From positions 20,015 to 84,014 of the forward strand of contig JAEZSE010000034.1 of the NCBI GenBank assembly GCA_023421955.1: a stretch of DNA of 64,000 nucleotides, given 5' to 3'. The position numbers and the translations under genes are program-made. Positions 43,406 to 51,251 of this stretch are shown here, piece by piece. The notes under the pieces were generated by a model, which saw nothing but the letters and a program-made list of their open reading frames with translations, did not search any database and had not been told where the DNA came from. Origin of the DNA: Bacillota bacterium (GTDB lineage: Bacteria > Bacillota > Clostridia > Christensenellales > UMGS416). Within the stretch, counting starts at the first letter, position 1. Every line of letters starts with the position of its first letter.

Positions 43406-44844
43406 TCCACCCCGGCAACCCGGCGGGCCCGCAGCGCCATGTATTGCCTGCGGGGGAGCTCCACGCGGATTTTACCCGAGTGAGTGCCGGGCAGCGTGGT
43501 AATGGTCATGTTCCAGCAGTCGATCACGTCCAGCTCGAACCGGCCGGTCTCAGGCAGCTCAACCACCTTGAACGAAGGCTGCCGGAACCCGAAATACAGC
43601 AGCAGATAGCCATCGGCGCCGCCGTGTGTCACACCCCAGCGGTTGCGACTTGGCGTAAGCCCACAGGCAGGGCCTTCCTCCAGGATGCGGCGCAAAAAGG
43701 CAATGCGCGCCGGGCTTTCCCCGCGCAGGATGCCGCCCTTGCTCCACCACAACGTCTCATCGGCCGTGAGATAGGTTTCGCCGTGGCCCACATAGCCACC
43801 GCGCCACACGCCCTCCCAGAACCGGTGCGTCATCTCCTGGGCGGTGATGTTGCCCCAGTCGTGATTGATGTCGCCCTCATAGCAGCATTCGTCCACCACG
43901 ACAGGCTTTCCATAGAGCTCGCGCCACTCATTAACCTTTGTGAGCTCGGAATTCTGCACGCTGCAATGAGTCACCCACGGCTTGCCGTGGTCATAAAAAC
44001 CGAAGGCATTGTGGATGGACCGGAGGTGCTGGCAGGGGTCATATTGCTGCACGAGGCGGAAAAGCCTGTCCCAATCGCCCATCTCCATATTTTCCATGAA
44101 GTCATACTCGTTGGCCATGGACCACCACACATTGCGGTAGGGGCTGAGCCGGGTGACGACATAGCGCAAATAGCGGCCATTCACATCCTGGCTCATTGTA
44201 GCGAAGCCCCAGCGGTCATAGGGGTGGAAGAGGATCAGGTCCGCCTCGATGCCCAGCGCCATCAGGCCTGCGACGCGCTTTTCCAGGTGGCGGAAATAGC
44301 AGGGATTGAAGCGGGAAAAATCCCAGCCTGCCTGAGGTGATCCCTCAAACGGATAGTATTCCGGCTCGTTGTGGTTGAAATCATAATGCTTGGGAAACAC
44401 GCACATACGTATCTTGTTGAAAGGAGCATTCTCCAATGTTTCCAGCGTCTGCTTTTCCAACCGCTCCCCTTGGTGGTTCCACGCGTAGCAGGTGGTGCCA
44501 AACGGGAAATAGGCCGTGCCGTCGCCATAGGCGAAATGGTAGGTATTGCGCACCCGGACCGGCCCATGGTTGCTGGCTGATGGCGCCACACAGGTGAATT
44601 GCCCGGACAGGTTGTCTAGCCCGACCCGGTTGCTTTTGGTGAGGTAGCGCCACACGCCTTCCTCATCAGGCATAAAACGAAGCACATACTCGCCGTTGCC
44701 ATCATAGAAACCATTTACCGAGACTATCCTGTGGCCCATCCGAAACTCACCGGTGAGCGACACATCCAGAAACGGATTGCCTTCCTGGCTGCCTTGCAGC
44801 CGCAGCTCGAAAACACCCCAGCGTTCCACCTGTTTCTCAACCAT
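43402..44844 (-). CDS. DUF5060/DUF4038-type glycoside hydrolase-like protein
   Basis: Residues ~1-90 match the DUF5060 beta domain (VERWGVFELRLQG, GFYDGNGEYVLRFMPDEEG). A TIM-barrel of the DUF4038 type follows (FPFGTTCYAWNHQ, FNKIRMCVFPKHYDFN, WWSMANEYDFME with a candidate acid/base Glu, and KPVVVDECCYEGD with a candidate nucleophile Glu). The C-terminal ~90 residues look like DUF5605. DUF4038 includes the GH140 apiosidases, which remove apiose side chains. The 480-residue protein has no signal peptide, so it would act on imported oligosaccharides. It lies between the split transketolase and the kinase. Exact activity is unproven. Confidence 0.75.
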   Translation of the reverse strand: MVEKQVERWGVFELRLQGSQEGNPFLDVSLTGEFRMGHRIVSVNGFYDGNGEYVLRFMPDEEGVWRYLTKSNRVGLDNLSGQFTCVAPSASNHGPVRVRNTYHFAYGDGTAYFPFGTTCYAWNHQGERLEKQTLETLENAPFNKIRMCVFPKHYDFNHNEPEYYPFEGSPQAGWDFSRFNPCYFRHLEKRVAGLMALGIEADLILFHPYDRWGFATMSQDVNGRYLRYVVTRLSPYRNVWWSMANEYDFMENMEMGDWDRLFRLVQQYDPCQHLRSIHNAFGFYDHGKPWVTHCSVQNSELTKVNEWRELYGKPVVVDECCYEGDINHDWGNITAQEMTHRFWEGVWRGGYVGHGETYLTADETLWWSKGGILRGESPARIAFLRRILEEGPACGLTPSRNRWGVTHGGADGYLLLYFGFRQPSFKVVELPETGRFELDVIDCWNMTITTLPGTHSGKIRVELPRRQYMALRARRVAGVE

Positions 44845-44847
44845 CGG

Positions 44848-45810
44848 TCAGCCCTCCTGCTTTCTTTTGAGTAATCGTTGTGCCTGGTGGCAAATGTTTT
44901 CCGCCGTCAGGCCGTAATGGGCAAACACCTCTTGTGACGAGCCTGTGACGGTGGGTTCGTCGGCAATGCCCAGAATGCCCATCAGCACCGGGCAATTCTG
45001 AGCCGTCACCTCCGCCACCGCGGATCCCAGCCCGCCATGGATACTGTGCTCCTCCACTGTGAGGATCGCGCCGGTTTCCCTTGCCGCAGCAATCACCGCT
45101 TCATCATCCAACGGCTTCAGTGTGTGCATATCCAGCACCCTGGCAGCAATGCCTTGTTGCTTTAGCATAAAGGCCGCGTCCAGGCAGTGTCGCACCGTTT
45201 CGCCGCAACCGATGATCGATATGTCGTTGCCTTGCTGCAGCAGGTTGGCCTTTCCCAATGTGAAGGGCGCGTTGCCCCGCTCATACACATCGGGCACAGC
45301 GTTGCGGCCCATGCGCACGTAGACCGGCCCATCGTATCGGGTCAGGGCCTCGGTCATCACCTCGGCTTGCGCCGCATCTGCCGGCAGCACCACGGCAATG
45401 CCGGCGATGGCCCGCATCACGGCGATGTCATGCAGCGAGTGGTGCGACGTGCCCAGCGCACCGTAGCTCACGCCGCCGCTCACACCGATCAGCTTCACGT
45501 TGGTGTGGGTATAAGCCACATCCACCTTCACCTGCTCCAGGCTGCGGGCGGAGAGGAAACAGGCCGGGCCGCAGGCAAATGCTTTCTTGCCAGACAGCGC
45601 AAGCCCGGCGGCAATGCCCACCATGTCTTGCTCGGCAATGCCCACTTCCACAAATTGGCCCGGCAGCTCTTGGGTGAACCGGTCCAGCGTGACAGAGCCC
45701 CGGGCATCGGTGGCCAGTGCCACAATGCTGCGGTCCTGCTTGGCCAGCTCCAGCAGCTTGTCGGTAAAAGCCTTTCGGCAGGGGGTCCCCTTCTGCTCCC
45801 CGTGGCTCAT
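44848..45810 (-). CDS. Split transketolase, C-terminal subunit (pyrimidine-binding), sugar operon 1
   Basis: A 320-residue protein corresponding to the second half of transketolase: the pyrimidine-binding domain with VEVGIAEQDMVGIAAGLAL (the conserved Glu that activates thiamine diphosphate) and the C-terminal domain with VEEHSIHGGLGSAVAE. It must pair with the next-upstream gene to form an active enzyme. I start it at ATG 45810, overlapping the partner's stop (ATGA). By context it may be an apulose-4-phosphate transketolase subunit rather than the housekeeping enzyme. Confidence 0.9.
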   Translation of the reverse strand: MSHGEQKGTPCRKAFTDKLLELAKQDRSIVALATDARGSVTLDRFTQELPGQFVEVGIAEQDMVGIAAGLALSGKKAFACGPACFLSARSLEQVKVDVAYTHTNVKLIGVSGGVSYGALGTSHHSLHDIAVMRAIAGIAVVLPADAAQAEVMTEALTRYDGPVYVRMGRNAVPDVYERGNAPFTLGKANLLQQGNDISIIGCGETVRHCLDAAFMLKQQGIAARVLDMHTLKPLDDEAVIAAARETGAILTVEEHSIHGGLGSAVAEVTAQNCPVLMGILGIADEPTVTGSSQEVFAHYGLTAENICHQAQRLLKRKQEG

Positions 45811-46637
45811 TCCCCCACCTCCCCAAGGCAAGCGTTCAGCTCGCCAATGGCCTGTGCAAGCTCTTCGTCATTCGGCACACCGTGGTGCCACTTGGCCACG
45901 TTTTGCATATAGGACACCCCGCAGCCCTTCACCGTGTTGGCCAGCACCAGCTTCGGCTTGCCCGGCAGCGGCGGGCTTTGGAACACCTGAAGCAGCGCCG
46001 CCATGTCGTGACCATCCACCTCGCGCACATCCCAGCCAAATGCGGCCCACTTGCCTGAGAGGCTCTCCAGCGCCATCACATCCTCAGTGCAGCCGCTGAT
46101 CTGCAGGCGGTTGCGGTCCACAATGGCAGTCAGGTTTTCCAGCTTGTAGTTGGCGGCGGCCATGGCAGCTTCCCAAACCGATCCTTCCGCCTGCTCGCCG
46201 TCACCCATCAGCACATACACATGGGTATCCAGACCGTCCATCCGGGCGGCCAGCGCCATACCCACCGCCACAGGCAGGCCGTGGCCCAGCGCGCCGGTGT
46301 TCATCTCCACACCGGGTACCTTCACCGAGGGGTGGCCGATCAACCGCGATCCATAGCGACAATAGGTTTTCAGCTCTTCCTTTGGGAAAAACCCCAAGTC
46401 AGCCAGGATCGCGTAGTAGCCCTCCACACTGTGGCCCTTGCTGAGGATGAAACGGTCTCGGTTTGGCCACTGTGGCTGCTGCGGATCCAGCCGCATCACG
46501 GCATAATGGAGCGCCACGAGGATATCGGCGCAGGAAAGCGATCCACCGCTGTGGCCGCCGCCAGCATCGTGGATCATCGTGAGCAGGTCGATGCGCCGCT
46601 GTGTTGCGATGGCGCGCAACTGCTGAATGGTCTTCAT
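45807..46637 (-). CDS. Split transketolase, N-terminal subunit (thiamine diphosphate-binding), sugar operon 1
   Basis: A 276-residue protein with the diphosphate-binding half of transketolase: the conserved HDAGGGHSGGSLS region, FILSKGHSVEGYYA, and the thiamine motif GDGEQAEGSVWEA...N. Start taken at ATG 46637 (MKTIQQL), ten bases from GGAG; an ATG three codons earlier lies too close to it. It is the first gene of an operon running to the isomerase at 39228. A promoter with TTGAAT and TATAAT is upstream. Confidence 0.9.
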   Translation of the reverse strand: MKTIQQLRAIATQRRIDLLTMIHDAGGGHSGGSLSCADILVALHYAVMRLDPQQPQWPNRDRFILSKGHSVEGYYAILADLGFFPKEELKTYCRYGSRLIGHPSVKVPGVEMNTGALGHGLPVAVGMALAARMDGLDTHVYVLMGDGEQAEGSVWEAAMAAANYKLENLTAIVDRNRLQISGCTEDVMALESLSGKWAAFGWDVREVDGHDMAALLQVFQSPPLPGKPKLVLANTVKGCGVSYMQNVAKWHHGVPNDEELAQAIGELNACLGEVGE

Positions 46638-46678
46638 CGCAGGCATACTCCGGTGTTGTTTTTGAGCCAGTATTCATC

Positions 46679-46706
46679 ATTATACATTGGAGTTGATTAA
46701 ATTCAA
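46679..46706 (-). promoter_or_regulatory. Promoter of sugar operon 1
   Basis: On the minus strand TTGAAT (46701-46706) and TATAAT (46679-46684) with a 16-bp spacer, ~42 bases upstream of the transketolase start. Confidence 0.7.
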
Positions 46707-46740
46707 TAAATTTTTTTATTAATGTTTAGTGGCATGCAAA

Positions 46741-46780
46741 AGAAAACCGCACCGGCGTTCCATCCTGGAAGCCGGCGCGG
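46741..46780 (-). terminator. Terminator of the GH43 gene
   Basis: CCGCACCGGC (46747-46756) pairs with GCCGGCGCGG (46771-46780) with one bulge, and GTTCC/GGAA extends the stem. The minus strand continues TTTTCTTTT. It separates GH43 from the transketolase operon. Confidence 0.85.
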
Positions 46781-46790
46781 ATTGTGAGAA

Positions 46791-48332
46791 TCAGCTCAAC
46801 AGACTGTATTGAAAGCGCGAAAACTCCGCAGTACCTCCGGTTTCCTTTGTGGAAAACAGGAACAATCCGAACCGGCAGCCCATGAAGTGGTCGAGCTTGT
46901 AAAACATTTTGTGCGTGACCCCGAGCTTCACCCATTGCTCACCTGACTGATAATAGAACTCGCAGGTGTCGCGGTTGTCCACGAAGTCGCATTTGGCCTT
47001 CAATGTCACAACAGGCCCATCCACCGGGATCCTGGCAAACTCCGTGCCGGGGTCATCGTCCACAAGGTTGCCCATCATTGAGGTGTCTTCCGGCACCCTG
47101 GCCCTCATCACAAGAAAATACCGTCCGTCCTCTTTGGTGAGCGCGATCAGGCCGTAGGTGCTGATGAGCAGGCAAAGCCCGGCATAATCGCCGTCATTCA
47201 GCTCCGCACCATTGAGTGTGATCTCCGCCTCGCAGGCCGGGCCCATCGCCCGCTGCGTGAGGGTGTTGACGGCAAAGTTGATGTTGTTGCAGAGCTTGCC
47301 GCTGCGGATTCTATACGTATTCGGCCTCTCTGTCACAGACCACAGCGACTCATCAGGCGTGTGGTTCCATTGCCACATGTCGTTCAGGCGCGTGACACCC
47401 CTATCCAGCACAGCAGAGAAATCGTCACTGCCCACAAGCGGCTTGTATTGAGTTCTGGGTCGGGTGCTAGGCATCTCGATGCGGTGCGGCGCCTTGCCAT
47501 CCACACCATGCACCGGCCAGCCATTCTCCCAGCGAACCGGCACCAGCACCGGGATCCTGCCCACCGCGCCATGGTCCTGAAACAACAGCGCATACCACTG
47601 GCCATCGGGCGTGTCCACAATGCCGCCCTGGGCCACACCGGAGTTGAAATAGCCCATGTCGTCATCAAACACTTCGCCGCCTGTGAACTCGCCTTCCAGC
47701 GAGTCGGTCACAAAGCACGCCTGTGTGCGACGGCGGTGGCCGGATTTGGCAATGTGGATCAGGAACACATAGTATTTGCCGCCGATCTTGTAGAAGTGGG
47801 CCCCTTCATAACCCAGGAAATACTCCCCGGTTTCCTCGATGATGATCCGGTCCAGCCCGCCGGGTTTGGGGCCGGACAGGTCTTCCTTCAATTCAGTCAG
47901 GTGGATCCTGGTATTGCCATACACGATGAACACTCTGCCGTCATCGTCAAAAAGCAGGGAGCAGTCATGATAAAAGCCCTCGATGGTGCTTTTTGCCCAA
48001 GGGCCCTCGATGTGATCGGCGGTGTAGAGATAGGTCTTCTGCGTGTCGTTGGCTACGAAGCAGATATAGAACCTGCCGTTGTGATGCCGCAGGGAAGCTG
48101 CCCACATCCCCTTGCCGTAGACGTGCTGCCGGCCCTCCAGCCGTTGGGCCGGCGTGTTGTCCAGCACATCATAGACATGAGTTGCCACTTCCCAGTGGAT
48201 AAGATCATAGGAGCGCAGGATCACGCACCCTGGAAACACATGCATCGTGGTGCTGACCATGTAGTAAGTATCACCCACTCGGATGGGGTCCAGGTCAGGA
48301 TAATCAGCCCAGATAACAGGGTTGTTCTGCAT
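46791..48332 (-). CDS. Glycoside hydrolase family 43 protein (beta-xylosidase/arabinofuranosidase-like)
   Basis: The 513-residue protein begins with the five-bladed GH43 propeller: YPDLDPIRVGDTYYM (probable catalytic Asp15), WAASLRHHNGRFYICF, HDCSLLFDDDGR, YEGAHFYKIGGKYYV (probable catalytic Glu). From ~330 a beta-sandwich follows as in GH43 beta-xylosidases. No signal peptide is present, so it cleaves imported xylo- or arabino-oligosaccharides. ATG 48332 follows GGAGG by six bases; a long upstream frame is not coding. It is transcribed away from the GH10 gene from a shared promoter region. Confidence 0.9.
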   Translation of the reverse strand: MQNNPVIWADYPDLDPIRVGDTYYMVSTTMHVFPGCVILRSYDLIHWEVATHVYDVLDNTPAQRLEGRQHVYGKGMWAASLRHHNGRFYICFVANDTQKTYLYTADHIEGPWAKSTIEGFYHDCSLLFDDDGRVFIVYGNTRIHLTELKEDLSGPKPGGLDRIIIEETGEYFLGYEGAHFYKIGGKYYVFLIHIAKSGHRRRTQACFVTDSLEGEFTGGEVFDDDMGYFNSGVAQGGIVDTPDGQWYALLFQDHGAVGRIPVLVPVRWENGWPVHGVDGKAPHRIEMPSTRPRTQYKPLVGSDDFSAVLDRGVTRLNDMWQWNHTPDESLWSVTERPNTYRIRSGKLCNNINFAVNTLTQRAMGPACEAEITLNGAELNDGDYAGLCLLISTYGLIALTKEDGRYFLVMRARVPEDTSMMGNLVDDDPGTEFARIPVDGPVVTLKAKCDFVDNRDTCEFYYQSGEQWVKLGVTHKMFYKLDHFMGCRFGLFLFSTKETGGTAEFSRFQYSLLS

Positions 48333-48357
48333 TTGCCACCTCCGGAGGAGTTGCCGG

Positions 48358-48406
48358 TTGATAAGATTCGCTGCGACTATTATAGAGCAAATAAGCTCCG
48401 GATCAA
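48358..48406. promoter_or_regulatory. Overlapping divergent promoters for GH43 and GH10
   Basis: Plus strand: TTGATA (48358-48363), 17 bp, TATAGA (48381-48386). Minus strand: TTGATC (48401-48406), 16 bp, TATAAT (48379-48384). The -10 elements overlap, so a regulator bound here could control both glycosidases. Confidence 0.6.
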
Positions 48407-48479
48407 CTGGTATTCGTCCTGGGACATGATTATAATTGGGTTGGCACTGAAGTGCAGAGAATCGAAGAGGAGGGTTCCT

Positions 48480-49478
48480 ATGGCAACGGAAGCCAGACTG
48501 TGGGAGGCATACTCCAACGATTTCCCGATCGGCGCGGCGGTGAACCCTGCTGTGATCGAAAGCCATCGTGAATTGATTACGCAGCATTTCAACAGCATCA
48601 CAGCCGAAAACGAGATGAAACCATGCAACCTGCAGCCGCAGGAAGGCCAATTCGACTTTGCCACTGCTGACCGCATGGTAGCATTCGCCAAGCACAACAA
48701 CATGAAGATGCGCGGCCACACATTGGTGTGGCACGCCCAGACGCCGGACTGGTTCTTCACCGACGACCAGGGCGGCCCCGCCAGCAAAGACACGCTGCTG
48801 GGGCGGATGAAAGAGCACATCTCCGCCGTAGCGGGCCATTTCAAAGGCTCGACCTATTGCTGGGACGTGGTGAATGAGGCCATTGACGACCACGACGACG
48901 GGCAATTCCTTCGAAAGAGCCCCTGGCTAGGGATCATCGGGCCGGACTTTTTGCAGAAAGCCTTTACGTTCGCCCATGAAGCCGATCCGGAAGCGCAGCT
49001 GTTTTACAACGATTACAACGAGACTGACCCGGTCAAGTGCGCTAAAATCTGCCGGCTGGTGCGTCAGCTTAAGGAACAGGGCGCGCCGATCCACGGCCTT
49101 GGGCTGCAGGGGCACTGGAATATCTTCTCCCCCACATTGGCTGAAATCCGCGCGGCGCTGGATCAATACGCGGCGTTGGGTGTAAAACTGCAAATCACCG
49201 AGCTGGATATCTCCATCTATGCCACCGGCGACAAGAGCACAGAGCCCACACCCCCCCTGGAGGAGTTGCTGGAAAAGCAGGCGCAGTATTACGAGTCAAT
49301 CTTCCGCCTATTTCGGGAGTATCGGGAGCACATCAGCGGCGTAACCTTCTGGGGTGTGGCCGATGACGCAACATGGCTCAAATTCTTCCCGGTGATGGGC
49401 CGCAAGAACTACCCGCTGCTGTTTGATGAGAACCATCAAGCCAAGGAGGCTTTCCATCGCATTATGAAGCTGGGTTAA
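48480..49478 (+). CDS. Glycoside hydrolase family 10 endo-beta-1,4-xylanase, intracellular
   Basis: A 332-residue GH10 catalytic barrel. The acid/base is Glu133 in WDVVNEA and the nucleophile Glu241 in ITELDIS; TAENEMKP, HTLVWH and FYNDYN are the other family motifs. The length is that of a bare catalytic domain without carbohydrate-binding modules, and no signal peptide precedes it, as in intracellular xylanases that trim imported xylo-oligosaccharides. AGGAGG precedes ATG 48480. It is divergent from GH43. A short stem-loop (49503-49520) follows. Confidence 0.95.
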   Translation: MATEARLWEAYSNDFPIGAAVNPAVIESHRELITQHFNSITAENEMKPCNLQPQEGQFDFATADRMVAFAKHNNMKMRGHTLVWHAQTPDWFFTDDQGGPASKDTLLGRMKEHISAVAGHFKGSTYCWDVVNEAIDDHDDGQFLRKSPWLGIIGPDFLQKAFTFAHEADPEAQLFYNDYNETDPVKCAKICRLVRQLKEQGAPIHGLGLQGHWNIFSPTLAEIRAALDQYAALGVKLQITELDISIYATGDKSTEPTPPLEELLEKQAQYYESIFRLFREYREHISGVTFWGVADDATWLKFFPVMGRKNYPLLFDENHQAKEAFHRIMKLG

Positions 49479-49502
49479 TAACCGGGCATGACAGCCTGGA
49501 GG

Positions 49503-49520
49503 AGCTGCCCTATGGCAGCT
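49503..49520 (+). terminator. Possible terminator hairpin after GH10
   Basis: AGCTGCC (49503-49509) pairs with GGCAGCT (49514-49520). A T-run is missing, so terminator function is uncertain. Confidence 0.4.
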
Positions 49521-49574
49521 CTCCCCAGCTTGCTAAAAACCATCATAATATTGAGCGAGAGAATATGACCTGAG

Positions 49575-49866
49575 CCGATAGCCGGTTTATCCGGCAGAGG
49601 CACCCGATAAATTGGACGGAGTAGACAGCAAAACTAGCCCGCAGGCTGGAAATCTTAGCTCTAGATATACGGAAAACGAGACAAAAAAGCAAAGAACCCA
49701 CCCAACCGCATCGCTGCGCTCTGCTCGGCTTTGCTCCTGTATCGGCTGTGCCGACACTACGCAAAGCCGGGTAATACCCAGCGACATGCGCGGTGGGTGG
49801 GTCACGGGTCGTAAGTACGAGAGCTAAACTCGCCGAGGTGCGATAACACCGAAGGCGAAAGCAAGA
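49575..49866 (+). ncRNA. Candidate structured RNA resembling HEARO / IscB omega-RNA, no nuclease ORF
   Basis: About 290 nt without a plausible protein gene but with many helices: GCCGG-TTTAT-CCGGC (49581-49595); CTAGCC-CGCA-GGCTGG (49634-49649); a long arm ACCCACCC/ACCGC paired with GCGGT/GGGTGGGT (49696-49709 with 49790-49802, one bulged A); ACCCG (49602-49606) with CGGGT (49805-49809); TTAGCTCT (49655-49662) with AGAGCTAA (49820-49827), which would form a pseudoknot with the previous pairing; and TCGCC-GA-GGTG-CGATAA-CACC-GAA-GGCGA (49830-49858) with tandem G-A mismatches. Size, pseudoknot and the 3' hairpin resemble HEARO RNAs as I remember them. It ends at or just inside the metY stop codon. 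Family assignment is tentative. Confidence 0.5.
49707..49775 (+). repeat. Hairpin repeat, copy B, nested in the structured RNA
   Basis: CGGCTTTGC (49726-49734) pairs with GCAAAGCCG (49761-49769); inner stem TCGGC/GCCGA (49742-49746/49750-49754) closes a TGT loop. It is the inverted relative of 40792-40863, sharing CTACGCAAAGCC and the GCTGCGC start, with compensatory changes in the inner stem. Confidence 0.8.
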
Positions 49867-49870
49867 ACTG

Positions 49871-51157
49871 CTACTTCGTGGCCTTTTCCAACGCCTGATC
49901 CAAATCCCAGATCAAATCGTCCACATCCTCGATACCGATAGAGAGGCGGATTTGGCCCGGTGTGACACCGGCCACCCGCTGATCGGCTTCGGAAAGCTGC
50001 GAGTGCGTGGTGGTGGCCGGGTGGATCACCAGCGACTTGGCATCGCCTACGTTGGCCAAGTTGGAGAAAATTGTGAGCGCATCAATGAACTTCGTGCCTT
50101 CAAATACTCCGCCCTTCAACTCAAAGGTGAAGATGGCGCCGGGGCCCTTGGGCAAATATTTCTGGGCAAGATCATAATACTTGTTGCCTTTGAGGCCAGG
50201 GTAGTTCACCGAGGCCACTTTGGGATGAGCGCTCAGGAATTCAGCCACTTTCTGCGCGTTGGAAACATGCTTTGCGACACGCAGCGACAGTGTCTCCAGC
50301 CCTTGGATGAACTGGAAGGCATTGAAGGGTGACAGCGCCGCGCCGGTGTCTCTGAGCAGCGTCACGCGGGCCCGGGTGATATAAGCCGCCGCGCCCAGCG
50401 CCTCGGCAAACACCAGGCCGTGATAACTGGGGTCAGGCTTGGTGTAGTTGGGGAATTTGCCGTTTGCCCAGTTGAATTTGCCCGCGTCCACGATGGCGCC
50501 ACCGATGCTGGTGCCGTGACCGCCGATGAACTTGGTGGTGGAATGCACCACAATGTCGGCACCAAACTCAATGGGCCTGATCAAATAGGGCGTGCCAAAG
50601 GTGTTGTCGATGATGAGCGGAATGCCGTTTTCATGGGCGATGGCGGCGACCTTTTCAATGTCGGTGATGTTGGTGCCGGGGTTGCCGATTGTCTCAATGT
50701 AGAGCGCCTTGGTGTTGCCATCGATGGCACGGCGGAAGTTTTCCGGATCATCGGGGTCCACAAACTTGGTCGTGATGCCATAGTGCGGCAGCGTGAATGC
50801 GAACAGGTTGTAGGTGCCGCCATAGAGTGTGCCTGCAGAAACGATGTTGTCTCCGGCATCCGCCAGATTGAGGACCGAATAAGTAACTGCCGCCGAACCG
50901 GACCCCACGGCCAACGCCGCGATGCCACCTTCCAGGGCCGCGAGACGCTCCTCCAACACACCGGTAGTGGGGTTCATGATGCGGGTGTAGATATTGCCGG
51001 GCTCTTTGAGGGCAAAGAGGTCAGCGGCGTGCTGGGCGCTCTTAAAATTATAACTGGTGGTTTGGTAAATCGGCACCGCCCTGGAGCCTGTTGTGGGGTC
51101 GGGCTGCTGGCCAGCGTGCAGCTGCAGCGTGTCAAAGCCAAGTTTCCTCTCGCTCAT
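49871..51157 (-). CDS. metY: O-acetylhomoserine sulfhydrylase (MetY)
   Basis: A 428-residue pyridoxal-phosphate enzyme that makes homocysteine from O-acetylhomoserine and sulfide. It has the Cys/Met-metabolism fold: YTRIMNPTTGVLEERLAALEGG (in part), SGSAAVTYS, LIIDNTFGTPYL, and Lys209 in HSTTKFIGGHGT, which binds the cofactor. The long form (>420 residues with the extra loop) is typical of OAH sulfhydrylases rather than cystathionine synthases. This agrees with an acetyl-type MetA in the same cluster. It has its own promoter with a palindrome over the -35. The 3' end abuts the candidate structured RNA. Confidence 0.93.
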   Translation of the reverse strand: MSERKLGFDTLQLHAGQQPDPTTGSRAVPIYQTTSYNFKSAQHAADLFALKEPGNIYTRIMNPTTGVLEERLAALEGGIAALAVGSGSAAVTYSVLNLADAGDNIVSAGTLYGGTYNLFAFTLPHYGITTKFVDPDDPENFRRAIDGNTKALYIETIGNPGTNITDIEKVAAIAHENGIPLIIDNTFGTPYLIRPIEFGADIVVHSTTKFIGGHGTSIGGAIVDAGKFNWANGKFPNYTKPDPSYHGLVFAEALGAAAYITRARVTLLRDTGAALSPFNAFQFIQGLETLSLRVAKHVSNAQKVAEFLSAHPKVASVNYPGLKGNKYYDLAQKYLPKGPGAIFTFELKGGVFEGTKFIDALTIFSNLANVGDAKSLVIHPATTTHSQLSEADQRVAGVTPGQIRLSIGIEDVDDLIWDLDQALEKATK

Positions 51158-51206
51158 GACTCGTTCTTCCTTTCACATATTATTACTATCAGTTTACTTT
51201 GTTATT

Positions 51207-51240
51207 AGTTTATACCACAAAATCATATTTGTCAAATATG
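51207..51240 (-). promoter_or_regulatory. metY promoter with palindromic operator over the -35
   Basis: On the minus strand TTGACA (51230-51235) and TAAACT (51207-51212) are 17 bp apart. CATATTTG and CAAATATG form a perfect 8-bp inverted repeat (51224-51240) with one central base, overlapping the -35. A nearby Rrf2 protein is the natural candidate to bind it. Confidence 0.7.
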
Positions 51241-51251
51241 AATTGTAAGAA

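Noticed and set aside
47361..48479. Upstream extension of the GH10 frame (would give 705 residues)
   Set aside because: It lies opposite GH43 and has no sequence like a signal peptide or binding module; AGGAGG sets the start at 48480.
48333..48905. Upstream extension of the GH43 frame (would give 704 residues)
   Set aside because: It is antisense to GH10; GGAGG before ATG 48332 and the propeller motif starting at residue ~8 fix the true start.
49612..49827. A 71-codon frame in the structured RNA
   Set aside because: No ribosome site, low-complexity translation, and it coincides with the paired segments.
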